A DNA stretch of 58,766 nucleotides from Candidatus Fimimorpha faecalis (GCA_018712075.1 DVHN01000052.1:1-58766), one strand, 5' to 3'. Shown: positions 36,930-45,416, counted from the stretch's first letter. Translations and numbers: made by a program. The notes: a model not told the origin generated them from the letters alone.

Positions 36930-37629
36930 TAATAAGTATCGTATTCTCATTATTGAAGATGAATTAAATATACGAAGTTTTGTAAAAACAATATTGGAAA
37001 CAAATGGATATCAAGTCCTGACTTCTGGCACAGCAAAACAAGGAGAATGGATGGTTACTTCGCATTGTCCTGATCTAATCATATTGGATTTGGGACTTCC
37101 AGATATGGATGGAGTGGAGCTAATAAAAAAAATTCGTAAATTTTCAAGAGTACCAATTATTGTTTTGTCTGCAAGAACAGATGAAAATGATAAAGTGTCT
37201 GCGTTGGATTTTGGAGCTAACGACTATGTTACAAAACCATTTGGAACAGCAGAACTTTTAGCCCGAGTGCGTGCAACATTACGCAATAGTCATCATAATA
37301 CAGAGCTAACAAATGGTCAGTATGGAAAATTTGTAGTAAAAGATATGGAAATTGATTATGATAGGCGTATTGTTTCGATTAAGCATCAGGAAATAAAGTT
37401 AACGCAGACGGAATATAATATTGTTACATTACTTTCCGAACATGCAGGAAGAGTTCTTACTTATGCGTTCATTATACATGCAATATGGGGGAGCGCAGAT
37501 TCAGGAAGTATTAAGAAATTACAAGTAAATATGGCTAATATTAGAAAAAAACTCGGTTCGAAACCAGGGGACAACCAATATATTTCTAATGAATTGGGAG
37601 TCGGTTATCGAATGTACGGGAATGAATGA
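36922..37629 (+). CDS. KdpE-like OmpR-family response regulator
   Basis: A 235-residue regulator. Receiver domain with acidic pair IIEDE, phospho-acceptor Asp in LIILDLGLPDMDG (about residue 55), and the Lys of NDYVTKPF; then an OmpR-type winged helix (HQEIKLTQTEYNIVTLLSEHAGRVLT, GVGYRM). Partner of the preceding kinase. Confidence 0.92.
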   Translation: MSSNKYRILIIEDELNIRSFVKTILETNGYQVLTSGTAKQGEWMVTSHCPDLIILDLGLPDMDGVELIKKIRKFSRVPIIVLSARTDENDKVSALDFGANDYVTKPFGTAELLARVRATLRNSHHNTELTNGQYGKFVVKDMEIDYDRRIVSIKHQEIKLTQTEYNIVTLLSEHAGRVLTYAFIIHAIWGSADSGSIKKLQVNMANIRKKLGSKPGDNQYISNELGVGYRMYGNE

Positions 37630-37639
37630 GGTGGTTAAA

Positions 37640-38944
37640 ATGAACTTTATAAAAATAATAAAACGTCAGTCTCCAGGCAGAATTATTGCACTTGGTTTTG
37701 CTTTCGTTATTCTATTAGGTTCCCTGTTATTAATGCTGCCATGCAGCATTCAGGATGGAGTTACGGTTCGGTATATTGATGCTCTTTATACATCAACAAG
37801 TGCAGTATGTGTAACTGGATTAATTGCGATTGATGCGGGAGATACGTTTACTCCGCTTGGACAGTTTTTTCTGGCGGCTCTGATTCAGATTGGAGGATTG
37901 GGAGTTACAGCAGTTGGTGCAGGTATTATGCTTGCAATTGGAAAAAAGGTAAACTTGAAGGGGAGAACTTTAATTCGAGAGGCAATGAATGTAAGCTCAG
38001 GAGGAGGGCTTGTACGGTTTGTTAAAAGTATTTTTCTTACCACAGTAGTTTTTGAGCTATTAGGAGCAGCACTTAGTTTTACTGTGTTTGTTCAAGATTA
38101 TCCTCCAATAAGAGCACTTGGGATTAGTCTGTTCCATTCCGTTGCAGCATTCAATAATTCAGGATTTGATATACTGGGAAATTATCAAAATTTAATCCCT
38201 TATCAGGATAATGTTGTATTAAACTTAGTAACTTGTGGATTGATTGTATTTGGTGGAATTGGATTTTTAGTTATTCGTGAATTGATTTCAACAAGGCTTC
38301 GCTGGTCTAAATTATCCATGCATGCCAAGGTAGTAATCACTGTCAGCGCAAGCTTAATTGTGATCGGAGCAGTATTAGTTAAAATGACCGAAGACGTAAG
38401 TTGGATGGGAGCTTTCTTTAATAGTGTATCTGCCAGAACCGCAGGTTTCTCGACCTATCCGCTCAGTGAGTTTTCTACCCCAGGACTACTGGTACTGACT
38501 GTTCTGATGTTTATTGGAGCCTCTCCTGGTTCTACAGGTGGTGGTATAAAAACAAGTACATTTTTTGTATTAATTCAGGGAATTAAATCGGCAGCTACTA
38601 ACCATACAGAAAAAGCATTCCGATATGCCATTCCACGAGATGCATTTCGTAAGGCAGCAGTCATTATGATTTTAGCTTTGACAGTAGTTTTAACTGCTAC
38701 TTATCTTGTTCTTATAATGGAACCAGATGTCTCTCTAATCCAAGCTTTATTTGAAATGACAAGTGCATTTGGAACCGTTGGTTTATCTACTGGTATTACA
38801 GTAGATTTATCGGATGGAAGTAAGTTGTTATCTATATTAGTAATGTACATAGGTCGTCTTGGACCATTGACCATCGCATCTCTATGGCATTTTACTAGAG
38901 GAGAGCGAGTAAGTTATCCAGAAGGAAATATTGCAATTGGCTAA
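37640..38944 (+). CDS. ktrB: KtrB/TrkH-family potassium-uptake channel subunit
   Basis: A 434-residue membrane protein with four repeated M1-P-M2 units. The selectivity-filter segments are visible as STSAVCVTGL, AAFNNSGFD, SARTAGFS and SAFGTVGLST. Length fits Na+-dependent KtrB rather than the longer TrkH. Start at 37640 is set by GAGGTGG 5 nt upstream. Followed by its gating partner; regulated by the upstream two-component pair. Confidence 0.92.
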   Translation: MNFIKIIKRQSPGRIIALGFAFVILLGSLLLMLPCSIQDGVTVRYIDALYTSTSAVCVTGLIAIDAGDTFTPLGQFFLAALIQIGGLGVTAVGAGIMLAIGKKVNLKGRTLIREAMNVSSGGGLVRFVKSIFLTTVVFELLGAALSFTVFVQDYPPIRALGISLFHSVAAFNNSGFDILGNYQNLIPYQDNVVLNLVTCGLIVFGGIGFLVIRELISTRLRWSKLSMHAKVVITVSASLIVIGAVLVKMTEDVSWMGAFFNSVSARTAGFSTYPLSEFSTPGLLVLTVLMFIGASPGSTGGGIKTSTFFVLIQGIKSAATNHTEKAFRYAIPRDAFRKAAVIMILALTVVLTATYLVLIMEPDVSLIQALFEMTSAFGTVGLSTGITVDLSDGSKLLSILVMYIGRLGPLTIASLWHFTRGERVSYPEGNIAIG

Positions 38945-38961
38945 TTATTAGGAGGATTATT

Positions 38962-39648
38962 ATGTTTGGTATGAAAAAAAGTGAAAAAATGTCTTACGGG
39001 ATTGTTGGGTTAGGAAGATTTGGATCCGCACTTACCGAGGAACTTGCTCGATCAGGAGCAGAATTACTTGTCATCGATAAGGATGAAGAAAAAGTAAGAG
39101 AAGTAAGAGAATTAACCGAAAATGCATTAGTTGTCAGCAACCTGGACAAAAGAACCTTAATGGAAACTGGAATACAAAATTGTGATGTTGCCATCGTTTG
39201 TATTGGAGAACATATGGAGTCTTCCATACTTACAACATTAAACTTAGTTTCTCTTGGAATTCCAGAAGTAATTTCCAAAGCTACAAGTCCAGAGCATGGA
39301 GAAATTTTGGCAAGACTTGGCGCAAAGGTAGTGTATCCAGAACGAGATATGGCAATTCGTTTGGCGAATCGGTTGGAAACATCAAGAGTTCTGGACTTTA
39401 TACAATTGAGTCAAAAGATTAATATTTCAAAACTGCGTATCCCAAAGAGATGTATTGGAAAAACAGTATCTAGTATAGATATTCGAGCTCGTTTTGATCT
39501 CAATATCATTGCAATTGAAAGTAATAATAATGTAATAGAAAATGTGAAACCAGATTATGTATTTAAAGAAGAAGATATTTTAATCGTCTCAGGAAGCAGG
39601 GATGGAGTGATCCGTTTTACGGAATGGGGAGAAAAAGTACAGAAATAG
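38962..39648 (+). CDS. ktrA: KtrA/TrkA-type RCK gating subunit
   Basis: A 228-residue cytoplasmic ring subunit. N-terminal Rossmann RCK domain begins YGIVGLGRFGSALTEELA and ends near residue 140; the C-terminal RCK-C domain (about 145-225) contains KRCIGKTVSSIDIR. Binds ATP/ADP and possibly c-di-AMP at RCK-C, controlling KtrB. Terminator follows. Confidence 0.92.
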   Translation: MFGMKKSEKMSYGIVGLGRFGSALTEELARSGAELLVIDKDEEKVREVRELTENALVVSNLDKRTLMETGIQNCDVAIVCIGEHMESSILTTLNLVSLGIPEVISKATSPEHGEILARLGAKVVYPERDMAIRLANRLETSRVLDFIQLSQKINISKLRIPKRCIGKTVSSIDIRARFDLNIIAIESNNNVIENVKPDYVFKEEDILIVSGSRDGVIRFTEWGEKVQK

Positions 39649-39665
39649 TGATTTAGAGATAGTAG

Positions 39666-39692
39666 GGCAGGTTTTTAACCTGCCTTGTTTTT
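39666..39692 (+). terminator. Terminator of the Ktr operon
   Basis: GGCAGGTT / AACCTGCC with a 3-nt loop, followed by TTGTTTTT. Confidence 0.85.
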
Positions 39693-39806
39693 GTGCGCTC
39701 TGGTAAGTTTTCGATATGGTATGAGAAAGAGACAGTTCCAGTAGAATATTTTTATAAAAAAGTCCATATAATAAACAAAAATGAGTTGGGCAGGAGTAAT
39801 TGGAAC

Positions 39807-40202
39807 ATGAAACAATACATACTAGTGAGCGTATTTGTCTTATCGTTTCTTTTATATGGATGTAGTGCAGCCACAGAAAAAGAAAAAATTCAAGATTTGG
39901 AATTCACGATTATAAGTGAAGAGAATATTCCAAAAGAATTAAAAGATATCATCGAAGAAAAAAAACAGGGAGAATTCAAGCTTACTTATGCAAATGATCA
40001 AGATTTATATATTGTAGTAGGATATGGAGAGCAGCCAACAGGAGGATACAGCATCGAAGTACCAGAACTATATTTAGCAAAAGAAAATATTATTATCGAT
40101 ACCAATTTGATTGGACCAGAAGGAGATGCCATTGTCCAGACAAGCTATCCATATGTAGTAGTGAAAACAGAATGGCGAGAAGAGCCTGTATTATATCAAT
40201 AG
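39807..40202 (+). CDS. PrcB-like lipoprotein
   Basis: A 131-residue lipoprotein: signal peptide with lipobox LLYGC, then a C-terminal domain with YIVVGYGEQPTGGYSIEV, the GxxPTGGYxV signature of the PrcB_C/protease-complex-inhibitor family. Start at ATG 39807 after AGGAG; the longer reading from 39693 lacks a ribosome site and would bury the signal peptide. It marks the edge between the core-type region and the accessory island. Confidence 0.75.
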   Translation: MKQYILVSVFVLSFLLYGCSAATEKEKIQDLEFTIISEENIPKELKDIIEEKKQGEFKLTYANDQDLYIVVGYGEQPTGGYSIEVPELYLAKENIIIDTNLIGPEGDAIVQTSYPYVVVKTEWREEPVLYQ

Positions 40203-40302
40203 AAATATTAAGGAAACATTTGTGAAACAGAAAATCTTAAACCTTCTTATTAAAAGAATGGAATTTAAGAAAAGTAGGTTTCATAAATGTTTTTTTTGTG
40301 GA

Positions 40303-40344
40303 AACGAGACTTTTTCCAAAAACAGAACCTAATAATAAAGTGAA
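40303..40344 (+). repeat. 42-bp direct repeat, copy 1
   Basis: Starts AACGAGACTTTTTCC and ends AATAATAAAGTGAA. Identical to copy 2 at 38 of 42 positions, all mismatches being in the central A-rich part. The copies begin 80 bp apart. Each contains GAGACT followed 18 bp later by TAATAAT, a promoter-like arrangement. Confidence 0.85.
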
Positions 40345-40382
40345 AAGGAAAATCGGAAAAATTTTAAAAAAGATTTTTCAAA

Positions 40383-40424
40383 AACGAGACTTTTCCAGAA
40401 AAAAGAACCTAATAATAAAGTGAA
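40383..40424 (+). repeat. 42-bp direct repeat, copy 2
   Basis: Starts AACGAGACTTTTCCAG and ends AATAATAAAGTGAA, 19 bp before the HNH start codon. The 38-bp interval between copies is A-rich and is not itself repeated. Too long and too few to be a CRISPR array; more likely a duplicated promoter or operator. Confidence 0.85.
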
Positions 40425-40442
40425 GAGAAAGGAGCAAAACAA

Positions 40443-40664
40443 ATGTCAAAATACCGAGAATATGTACATACGCTGGCACAAAACGAAGGCAAAAGGCGAG
40501 ATTATAATGTATGTCAAGTATGTGGAAGTACAGTGAAACCAGAGGGGCATCATATGATTCAGTATCTATACGGAGGAGCTGCCAATGAGGAAAACATCAT
40601 AACACTATGCCAAAAATGCCACAAGCAAGTACATAGAGGAAATATAGATATTATGAAGTTTTAG
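40443..40664 (+). CDS. Small stand-alone HNH protein
   Basis: A 73-residue protein made almost only of an HNH module: CQVCGS, the GHHMIQ core, an Asn in NEENIITLC, and CQKCHKQVH. The two Cys pairs bind zinc and GHH/N/H form the metal-dependent nuclease centre, so it may cut DNA, although no targeting domain is attached. AAAGGAG is well placed. First gene after the direct repeats. Confidence 0.85.
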   Translation: MSKYREYVHTLAQNEGKRRDYNVCQVCGSTVKPEGHHMIQYLYGGAANEENIITLCQKCHKQVHRGNIDIMKF

Positions 40665-40679
40665 AAGGGAGGTGTGATT

Positions 40680-40763
40680 ATGGATAGAATTATTTCAATT
40701 TTAGGACATGCGGCGGTAGATGTAGTAGTTGTATTGGTAAGAATGAGAAAGGGAGGAAAATAA
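40680..40763 (+). CDS. Microprotein 1, hydrophobic, 27 residues
   Basis: A 27-residue open frame with a strong GGGAGG site 7 nt before the ATG. It has a hydrophobic core (ISILGHAAVDVVVVLV) and a basic tail (RMRKGGK), the profile of a membrane-inserting peptide. Aligns without gaps with the next frame: I/V pairs at 4-5, Gly at 9, Asp-Val at 14-15, basic C-terminal end. Tight spacing (16 bp after HNH, 2 bp before microprotein 2) supports translation. Function unknown; type I toxin-like peptides have this shape. Confidence 0.6.
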   Translation: MDRIISILGHAAVDVVVVLVRMRKGGK

Positions 40764-40765
40764 AG

Positions 40766-40846
40766 ATGAAACAGGTAGTATTTATAATAGGATCAATCGT
40801 GTTGGATGTAGCTATGCAAGTAATAAAGAAAAAATTAGGAATATAA
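40766..40846 (+). CDS. Microprotein 2, hydrophobic, 26 residues
   Basis: A 26-residue frame after GGGAGG, begun 2 bp beyond the stop of microprotein 1. Hydrophobic core (VVFIIGSIVLDVAMQVI) and a KKK basic tail. The shared pattern with microprotein 1 suggests a tandem duplication of a membrane peptide. Followed by AGGAGGAG for the next gene, so the set is one operon. Confidence 0.6.
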   Translation: MKQVVFIIGSIVLDVAMQVIKKKLGI

Positions 40847-40858
40847 GGAGGAGTTGCC

Positions 40859-41080
40859 ATGGTGAAAGTTAATATTCTAAGAAAAGAAGATGAAGTATTG
40901 AATGTTACGTCCGAGTTTGTTGCAGTAAAAAGAAGAAACGGAGAAGTCGATATCATTCCATTTGTAAAAGGAGTACAGGATTTGCGATTGGACTTTGAAA
41001 ACAGAATGATTATTGGATATGGAAAAAATACGATACATATGATTCAACCAGATAGTGATGTAGTGATAACAACGTTTTAG
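40859..41080 (+). CDS. Unknown 73-residue protein
   Basis: Not recognised. Predominantly alternating polar/hydrophobic residues suggest a small beta sheet (FVAVKRRNGEVDIIPFV, MIIGYGKNTIHMI). Start ATG 40859 lies 5 nt after AGGAGGAG; the adjacent GTG is an alternative. Member of the small-gene operon led by the HNH gene. Confidence 0.6.
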   Translation: MVKVNILRKEDEVLNVTSEFVAVKRRNGEVDIIPFVKGVQDLRLDFENRMIIGYGKNTIHMIQPDSDVVITTF

Positions 41081-41142
41081 AAGAGAGGGGATGATTCCCC
41101 TCTTATGAAAAGATACTGTTTTGCAGCAGAATGGAGGATAAA

Positions 41143-41343
41143 ATGAGAGATAAAAAAGACAAGGCAATCGTAGTAGTAATAGGACAGATTACAACAAATC
41201 AGGCAGGACAACTCTTAAAAGAATTTATTAAAGTCAAACAAAAATATGCACCCAATGGGAGAGGAACAATTGCGACAGGATTAAAATCAGATGTTGGAAA
41301 CCTACTTCAACGGGAAAATCAAAGAATAAAAGAAATAGAATAG
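41143..41343 (+). CDS. Unknown 66-residue protein
   Basis: Not recognised. Basic start (MRDKKDK), a beta strand (AIVVVIGQI), an amphipathic helix (AGQLLKEFIKVKQKY) and a charged C-terminal helix. ATG at 41143 is chosen because GGAGG stands 5 nt upstream; the ATG at 41131 overlaps that site. End of the small-gene group; about 120 bp then separate it from the CRISPR genes. Confidence 0.6.
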   Translation: MRDKKDKAIVVVIGQITTNQAGQLLKEFIKVKQKYAPNGRGTIATGLKSDVGNLLQRENQRIKEIE

Positions 41344-41404
41344 CATATGATGGCAAAAATATAATAAAAATGAAAAAAAAAATAAAGATTATTATAAAAA
41401 AAGA

Positions 41405-41432
41405 TGGAAAAAATCTATAGTTATGTTATAAT
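41405..41432 (+). promoter_or_regulatory. Likely promoter of the CRISPR-Cas operon
   Basis: TGGAAA, 16-bp spacer, perfect TATAAT, 34 bp before the first gene. The -35 box is weak, allowing for activator or alternative-sigma control. Confidence 0.45.
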
Positions 41433-41465
41433 GATTGTAAGAAATAAATATAAAGGGGAAGCAAA

Positions 41466-42080
41466 ATGAAACGAATTTTTATCACAACGATACCATTGCA
41501 ATTTAAGAATGCATTACAAAAATTAATTTACCAACCTGTTGGATTTCAATTTTCAAAGAAAGAACGAGAAACTTCATTTCCAATTATACCAGTGATTGCT
41601 GAAAATTTGGAAAATAAAGAAGAAATTGAAATTATTGCAATCCGAACAATAAATAAAGATACGGCAGATAACTATGATCAATTTTTAGAAGAAGTAAAGT
41701 CACTTAATTTAGAAGAGAGCTGTGTAAAAGTAGTAGAAATGCCAGAACAGCAAAATATGGAAACGCAAATAAAACTTTTTATGGATATTATAGATCAGAT
41801 TCCTAATCATTCTTCTGTTAATGCATGTATTACTTACGGAACGAAACCAGTTTCAGTCATTGTTACTTATGTATTGACGGCATTGAATAAAATTTTTACA
41901 GATATTGAAGTGGAGGGGATTTATTATGGGGAAATTGTGAGAGAAAAGAATATAGTAAAGGAAGCCAGAATTTATGATCTCGTTGGACTATTAATGGTAG
42001 AAAACATCATTGAACAAATTCATATATTGGAAATGGATCATCCAAAGGAAAGCCTGAAGAGATTGTTGAATTTACATTAA
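41466..42080 (+). CDS. CARF-domain-like CRISPR accessory protein, no effector domain
   Basis: A 204-residue protein built like the TM1812/CARF group. The segment NACITYGTKPVSVIVTYVLTAL (about 119-140) matches the ligand-loop pattern (D-x-T-hG-x-R/K-P/L) and is followed by GIYYGEI and ARIYDLVGLL, both usual in that family. There is no HEPN, nuclease or HTH part, so it may be a cyclic-oligoadenylate sensor acting through a partner, or a ring nuclease. First gene of the CRISPR operon, 22 bp before the possible sigma-like gene. Confidence 0.65.
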   Translation: MKRIFITTIPLQFKNALQKLIYQPVGFQFSKKERETSFPIIPVIAENLENKEEIEIIAIRTINKDTADNYDQFLEEVKSLNLEESCVKVVEMPEQQNMETQIKLFMDIIDQIPNHSSVNACITYGTKPVSVIVTYVLTALNKIFTDIEVEGIYYGEIVREKNIVKEARIYDLVGLLMVENIIEQIHILEMDHPKESLKRLLNLH

Positions 42081-42102
42081 TGCAAAAGTGAGGTGAATGT
42101 AA

Positions 42103-43233
42103 TTGAAAAAGAAAGAAACCGATCAAAAAGTAGAAACAAAATTAAATGAACTGATGGAACAAATTCAAAAAATGCCAAGAGGAAACGAACGCTGGGAGTT
42201 TTTTAGAACAAATAAAGATTATGACGAGATTTGTGAAGAAATTTTAGAAACGCTAAATAACAAATTTCTTAAACAAGTCAAGGAAAATAATACGGATCTG
42301 ATTGCAAAAGTTGGAGTAAAGCATACGGAGCAGCTAGATGGACTGGTGTTTGTTGAAGTGTTAAAAGAGTTAATCTGCGAATATGAACAATCTGAGGTCG
42401 GTTTTTACCAGAAGTTTCGTCAGAAATATAAGCAACATTATAATAAAGAGAGAAGTAAAGTTCAATTACAGGAACAAACAGGAGGAATGCATTGGGATAA
42501 TGAAGATAGATTCATAAAACTATGTTTTGAATGTCAGAAATTACAGGAAAAAATGGGAAAAACATTTAGTTTTGAACAGTTTAGAGGGAATATGAATTTA
42601 GGTCTCAAACGTTATCCAGAAAAATTAAAAAAAGAAGCCTATGAAAAAGTAATGAAGATAAGAAGAAGCGGAATATTACAAGATGGGGAGGGGGAGGAGT
42701 ATGATCCACTGGATTTTGTTACATATGGAACAGAAAACGAAGCTTGTCAGAATCCAGAGGATATTATATTGAACCAGGAAGAAAACGAAGATTTATGGCA
42801 ATCGATAAGATTATATCGGATGGTGTCAAATATTCTGAAAGTAAAAGAGAAACAAATAATAAGAGCCATTGTGACAAGAAATGTTTTAAAAGAACTAAAG
42901 CTAGAACAGGGATCGGCGAAATATTTTAAAGAAGAGTCAGGATGCCCAGGATACCATCGCTATCAAAGCTATCCAGCAGGAGATGAAGACGTATATGATC
43001 TATTGAAACAAAAAGAAAGACTTTTTATGGATGAAATTTTTGTTGATCCGTATCTTGCATTGGCAATTGAAGAAGAGCCAGAGTCAATTGAAGAACTTTA
43101 TGGTGTTTATTATAATTTTTTGCAGGGAAGTTTTAAATTTACGGATCAAAAAATTGCAGAAGCATTGGGTGAAGATAAGCGAAAAATTAGTCGTTATAAA
43201 AAGAAGTATAAACAATTATCAGAACAAATATAG
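42103..43233 (+). CDS. Possible sigma-factor-like DNA-binding protein in CRISPR operon
   Basis: A 376-residue, highly charged helical protein starting with TTG, 7 nt after GAGGTG. Residues about 75-115 (EQLDGLVFVEVLKELICEYEQS..FYQKFRQKYKQHY) resemble region 2 of sigma-70-type factors (helix, then aromatic/basic helix), and the C-terminus (FTDQKIAEALGEDKRKISRYKKKYKQL, about 345-372) is a clear helix-turn-helix like region 4. The middle is unrecognised. It lies between a CARF-like gene and another accessory gene. Sigma activity is inference; a plain HTH regulator is the alternative. Confidence 0.45.
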   Translation: MKKKETDQKVETKLNELMEQIQKMPRGNERWEFFRTNKDYDEICEEILETLNNKFLKQVKENNTDLIAKVGVKHTEQLDGLVFVEVLKELICEYEQSEVGFYQKFRQKYKQHYNKERSKVQLQEQTGGMHWDNEDRFIKLCFECQKLQEKMGKTFSFEQFRGNMNLGLKRYPEKLKKEAYEKVMKIRRSGILQDGEGEEYDPLDFVTYGTENEACQNPEDIILNQEENEDLWQSIRLYRMVSNILKVKEKQIIRAIVTRNVLKELKLEQGSAKYFKEESGCPGYHRYQSYPAGDEDVYDLLKQKERLFMDEIFVDPYLALAIEEEPESIEELYGVYYNFLQGSFKFTDQKIAEALGEDKRKISRYKKKYKQLSEQI

Positions 43234-43254
43234 TTAGGGGAGTGAAAAAACATT

Positions 43255-43611
43255 ATGGAAAAAGTGTTTGTGAATTTTACAAATCATCCTTCAAGTGATT
43301 GGGGAGAAAAACAGACAGCAGAAGCAGAAAAATATGGAAAAATACACGATATTCCATTTCCTCAAGTCGATCCGATGAGTACAGAACAGGAAATACAGCA
43401 GTTAGGAGAGCAGTGTTATAAAGAAATCATGAAGTATAATCCAATTGCAGTATTATGTCAGGGAGAATTTACATTAGCAGTATACGTCATTAATCGTCTC
43501 AGACAAAAAAACATTAAAGTATTGGCTGCCTGTACAAAACGAATTGCAGTGATGGAAGGAAATAAAAAACAAAGCGTATTCGTATTTGAGAAATTTAGAG
43601 AATACAGCTAA
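43255..43611 (+). CDS. Small CRISPR-associated alpha/beta protein
   Basis: A 118-residue protein beginning VFVNFTNHPSSDW, then IHDIPFPQVDP, AVLCQGEFTLAVYVINRLRQK and VLAACTKR. Alternating strands and helices suggest a compact Rossmann-like fold, and such small proteins (Csx15/Csx20-like) are common beside type III effectors. I cannot fix the subfamily. It lies 22 bp after the sigma-like gene. Confidence 0.55.
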   Translation: MEKVFVNFTNHPSSDWGEKQTAEAEKYGKIHDIPFPQVDPMSTEQEIQQLGEQCYKEIMKYNPIAVLCQGEFTLAVYVINRLRQKNIKVLAACTKRIAVMEGNKKQSVFVFEKFREYS

Positions 43612-43672
43612 CAGCGGACGGAAAACAAAGTGATACACAGAAAAATTTGGTGGATAAAGAAAGGAAAAAACA

Positions 43673-45376
43673 ATGGGAAAAGGGATTATTCTTTTATTTT
43701 TAAGTGGAGGTAATGCAAACTCGAATAAAAATGCAAATAATAAAGGAGAGAAAAGTCCAGAATATTATGGAATAGAAGGAAAGAAAGAAGAAAAGTTTTT
43801 AGGACTCAATACAAATGATGCTCCAGTCAAATACTTATTGTATTGTGCTGCAAAAAATGGAGATATCATTCAGAAAATAGTTTGTATTGTTACAAAAGAA
43901 GTAAAACGAGATAAAGATGATGAAAAGTTTAAAGATATGGTAAATGATTATATACGTAATGATCCTAGAGTAAAAGATTATTATAAGGGAATAGAAATTG
44001 AATTCATTCCTATGGACTATGATATGGAAGTGGAGAGAACAGAAGAACGCTCCTTACAATTATACCGTCAAATATCAAAAACGTTCATAAATGAAGAGCA
44101 GTCTAATGTGTATATTGATTATACAGGAGGACTTCGAGATATTAATTTTCTTATGACAGTTATTATTCGATATTTGGAATATCACAATAGTGTCTGTAAA
44201 AAAATTGTTTATAGTAATTTTTCAAAGAAAAGAATAGATATGTTGGATAGTATTTATAGTATGTTCCAATTACTCAATGGAATCGATCAATTTACACAAA
44301 CGGGAAATGCAGAGCTACTGGAAAAATATAGTGAGAAAGAAGAAAACGAGAGAACCAAAGATTTATTAGAGAAAATCGTAAAATTTTCAAAAGTTATGAG
44401 CATTTGTGATATCAAAGCAATTGAAAAGTTGCTTCCTGATATTGACAACGGGCTGAAAAACTATGAAAAAAATGCAGCTCGAGCAAGTCTTTTCGGTGAA
44501 ATCTTTCGGGATATGATCGGCATTATTAAAAAGAAACTCTATATTGAAGCAGGTAAAAGTCTTGGATATCCAGAGCTGATTCGCTGGTGTTTGGACAATA
44601 ATATGATTCAACAGGCATTGACTCTGTATATCGAAAAAATACCTTCTTATTATTATGATACAGATATGCTGATAATGCCACAGGAAAAAATAATGGAAAG
44701 TCAAGGAAAAACAAAAGAAATTATTGCGTTTTATGAAAAACTTTATGATAGTTTAGTGGATAAAAAGAAAGATGAGAAAATAGAAAACTTTAAAAAGATA
44801 TTAGAATCACTGAATACTGAATCTATGAAAATATCGGATTTAAAACAGAAGAAAGGTAATTCTTCAAAAGAAAATCAAATTTTGATAGATCAGTTAATTC
44901 AATTCCTGGATAAATATTATGAATGCAAACTTGGTAAGCGAAAGAAAGATAAAAAAATGACAGAGCTATATCAACATAATGCAAAAGATGGTCGTGCGTA
45001 TATAAATGCATTGAGGAATGATAGTAAGCTAATATATACATTTGTATATAGAGAAGAACGGGAAGGAAAAAAAATAGAAACATATAAGAAGAAATTACAG
45101 GCACTAGATAAAGTAAAAGAGGGAAATGTTCAAATACAAGAGAGTAATATAGATAATGAACAGTTATATCAAATTATGAAATACTATCTTGCCTTAAAGG
45201 TGATGCGAAATCGAATCAATCATGCAGCAGAAGATGCAAGTAAGGAAAGTGAGGAACAGGCAATTGCTATATTGAAAAAAGACCACGGCCTTTGTATGGA
45301 TATTGAGTTTGACAATGTAAAGAAGCTGATTCGAGATGGTTTGGAGGCATCTGGTATTTCGATGTCGGATCATTAA
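43673..45376 (+). CDS. CARF-HEPN ribonuclease (Csx1/Csm6-type, TM1812-like)
   Basis: A 567-residue effector. The N-terminal CARF domain carries YIDYTGGLRDINFL (about 147-160), the cyclic-oligoadenylate-binding signature; IVYSNFSKKRIDMLDSIYSM follows as the connecting segment. The C-terminal HEPN domain has R-x4-H as RNRINH (512-517) in MRNRINHAAEDA. In type III systems Cas10-made cyclic oligoadenylate switches such proteins into nonspecific RNases. All key residues are present, so it should be active. Confidence 0.85.
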   Translation: MGKGIILLFLSGGNANSNKNANNKGEKSPEYYGIEGKKEEKFLGLNTNDAPVKYLLYCAAKNGDIIQKIVCIVTKEVKRDKDDEKFKDMVNDYIRNDPRVKDYYKGIEIEFIPMDYDMEVERTEERSLQLYRQISKTFINEEQSNVYIDYTGGLRDINFLMTVIIRYLEYHNSVCKKIVYSNFSKKRIDMLDSIYSMFQLLNGIDQFTQTGNAELLEKYSEKEENERTKDLLEKIVKFSKVMSICDIKAIEKLLPDIDNGLKNYEKNAARASLFGEIFRDMIGIIKKKLYIEAGKSLGYPELIRWCLDNNMIQQALTLYIEKIPSYYYDTDMLIMPQEKIMESQGKTKEIIAFYEKLYDSLVDKKKDEKIENFKKILESLNTESMKISDLKQKKGNSSKENQILIDQLIQFLDKYYECKLGKRKKDKKMTELYQHNAKDGRAYINALRNDSKLIYTFVYREEREGKKIETYKKKLQALDKVKEGNVQIQESNIDNEQLYQIMKYYLALKVMRNRINHAAEDASKESEEQAIAILKKDHGLCMDIEFDNVKKLIRDGLEASGISMSDH

Positions 45377-45416
45377 AGCAAAGTACAGGTAAAAATAAGA
45401 AGGAAAGTGAGAGAAA

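Noticed and set aside
40303-40424. Minimal CRISPR array (two repeats, one 38-bp spacer)
   Set aside because: The repeat is 42 bp with scattered mismatches in its middle, has no terminal GAAAC-type end or stem, and lies at the ribosome site of a gene; a duplicated promoter-like element fits better.
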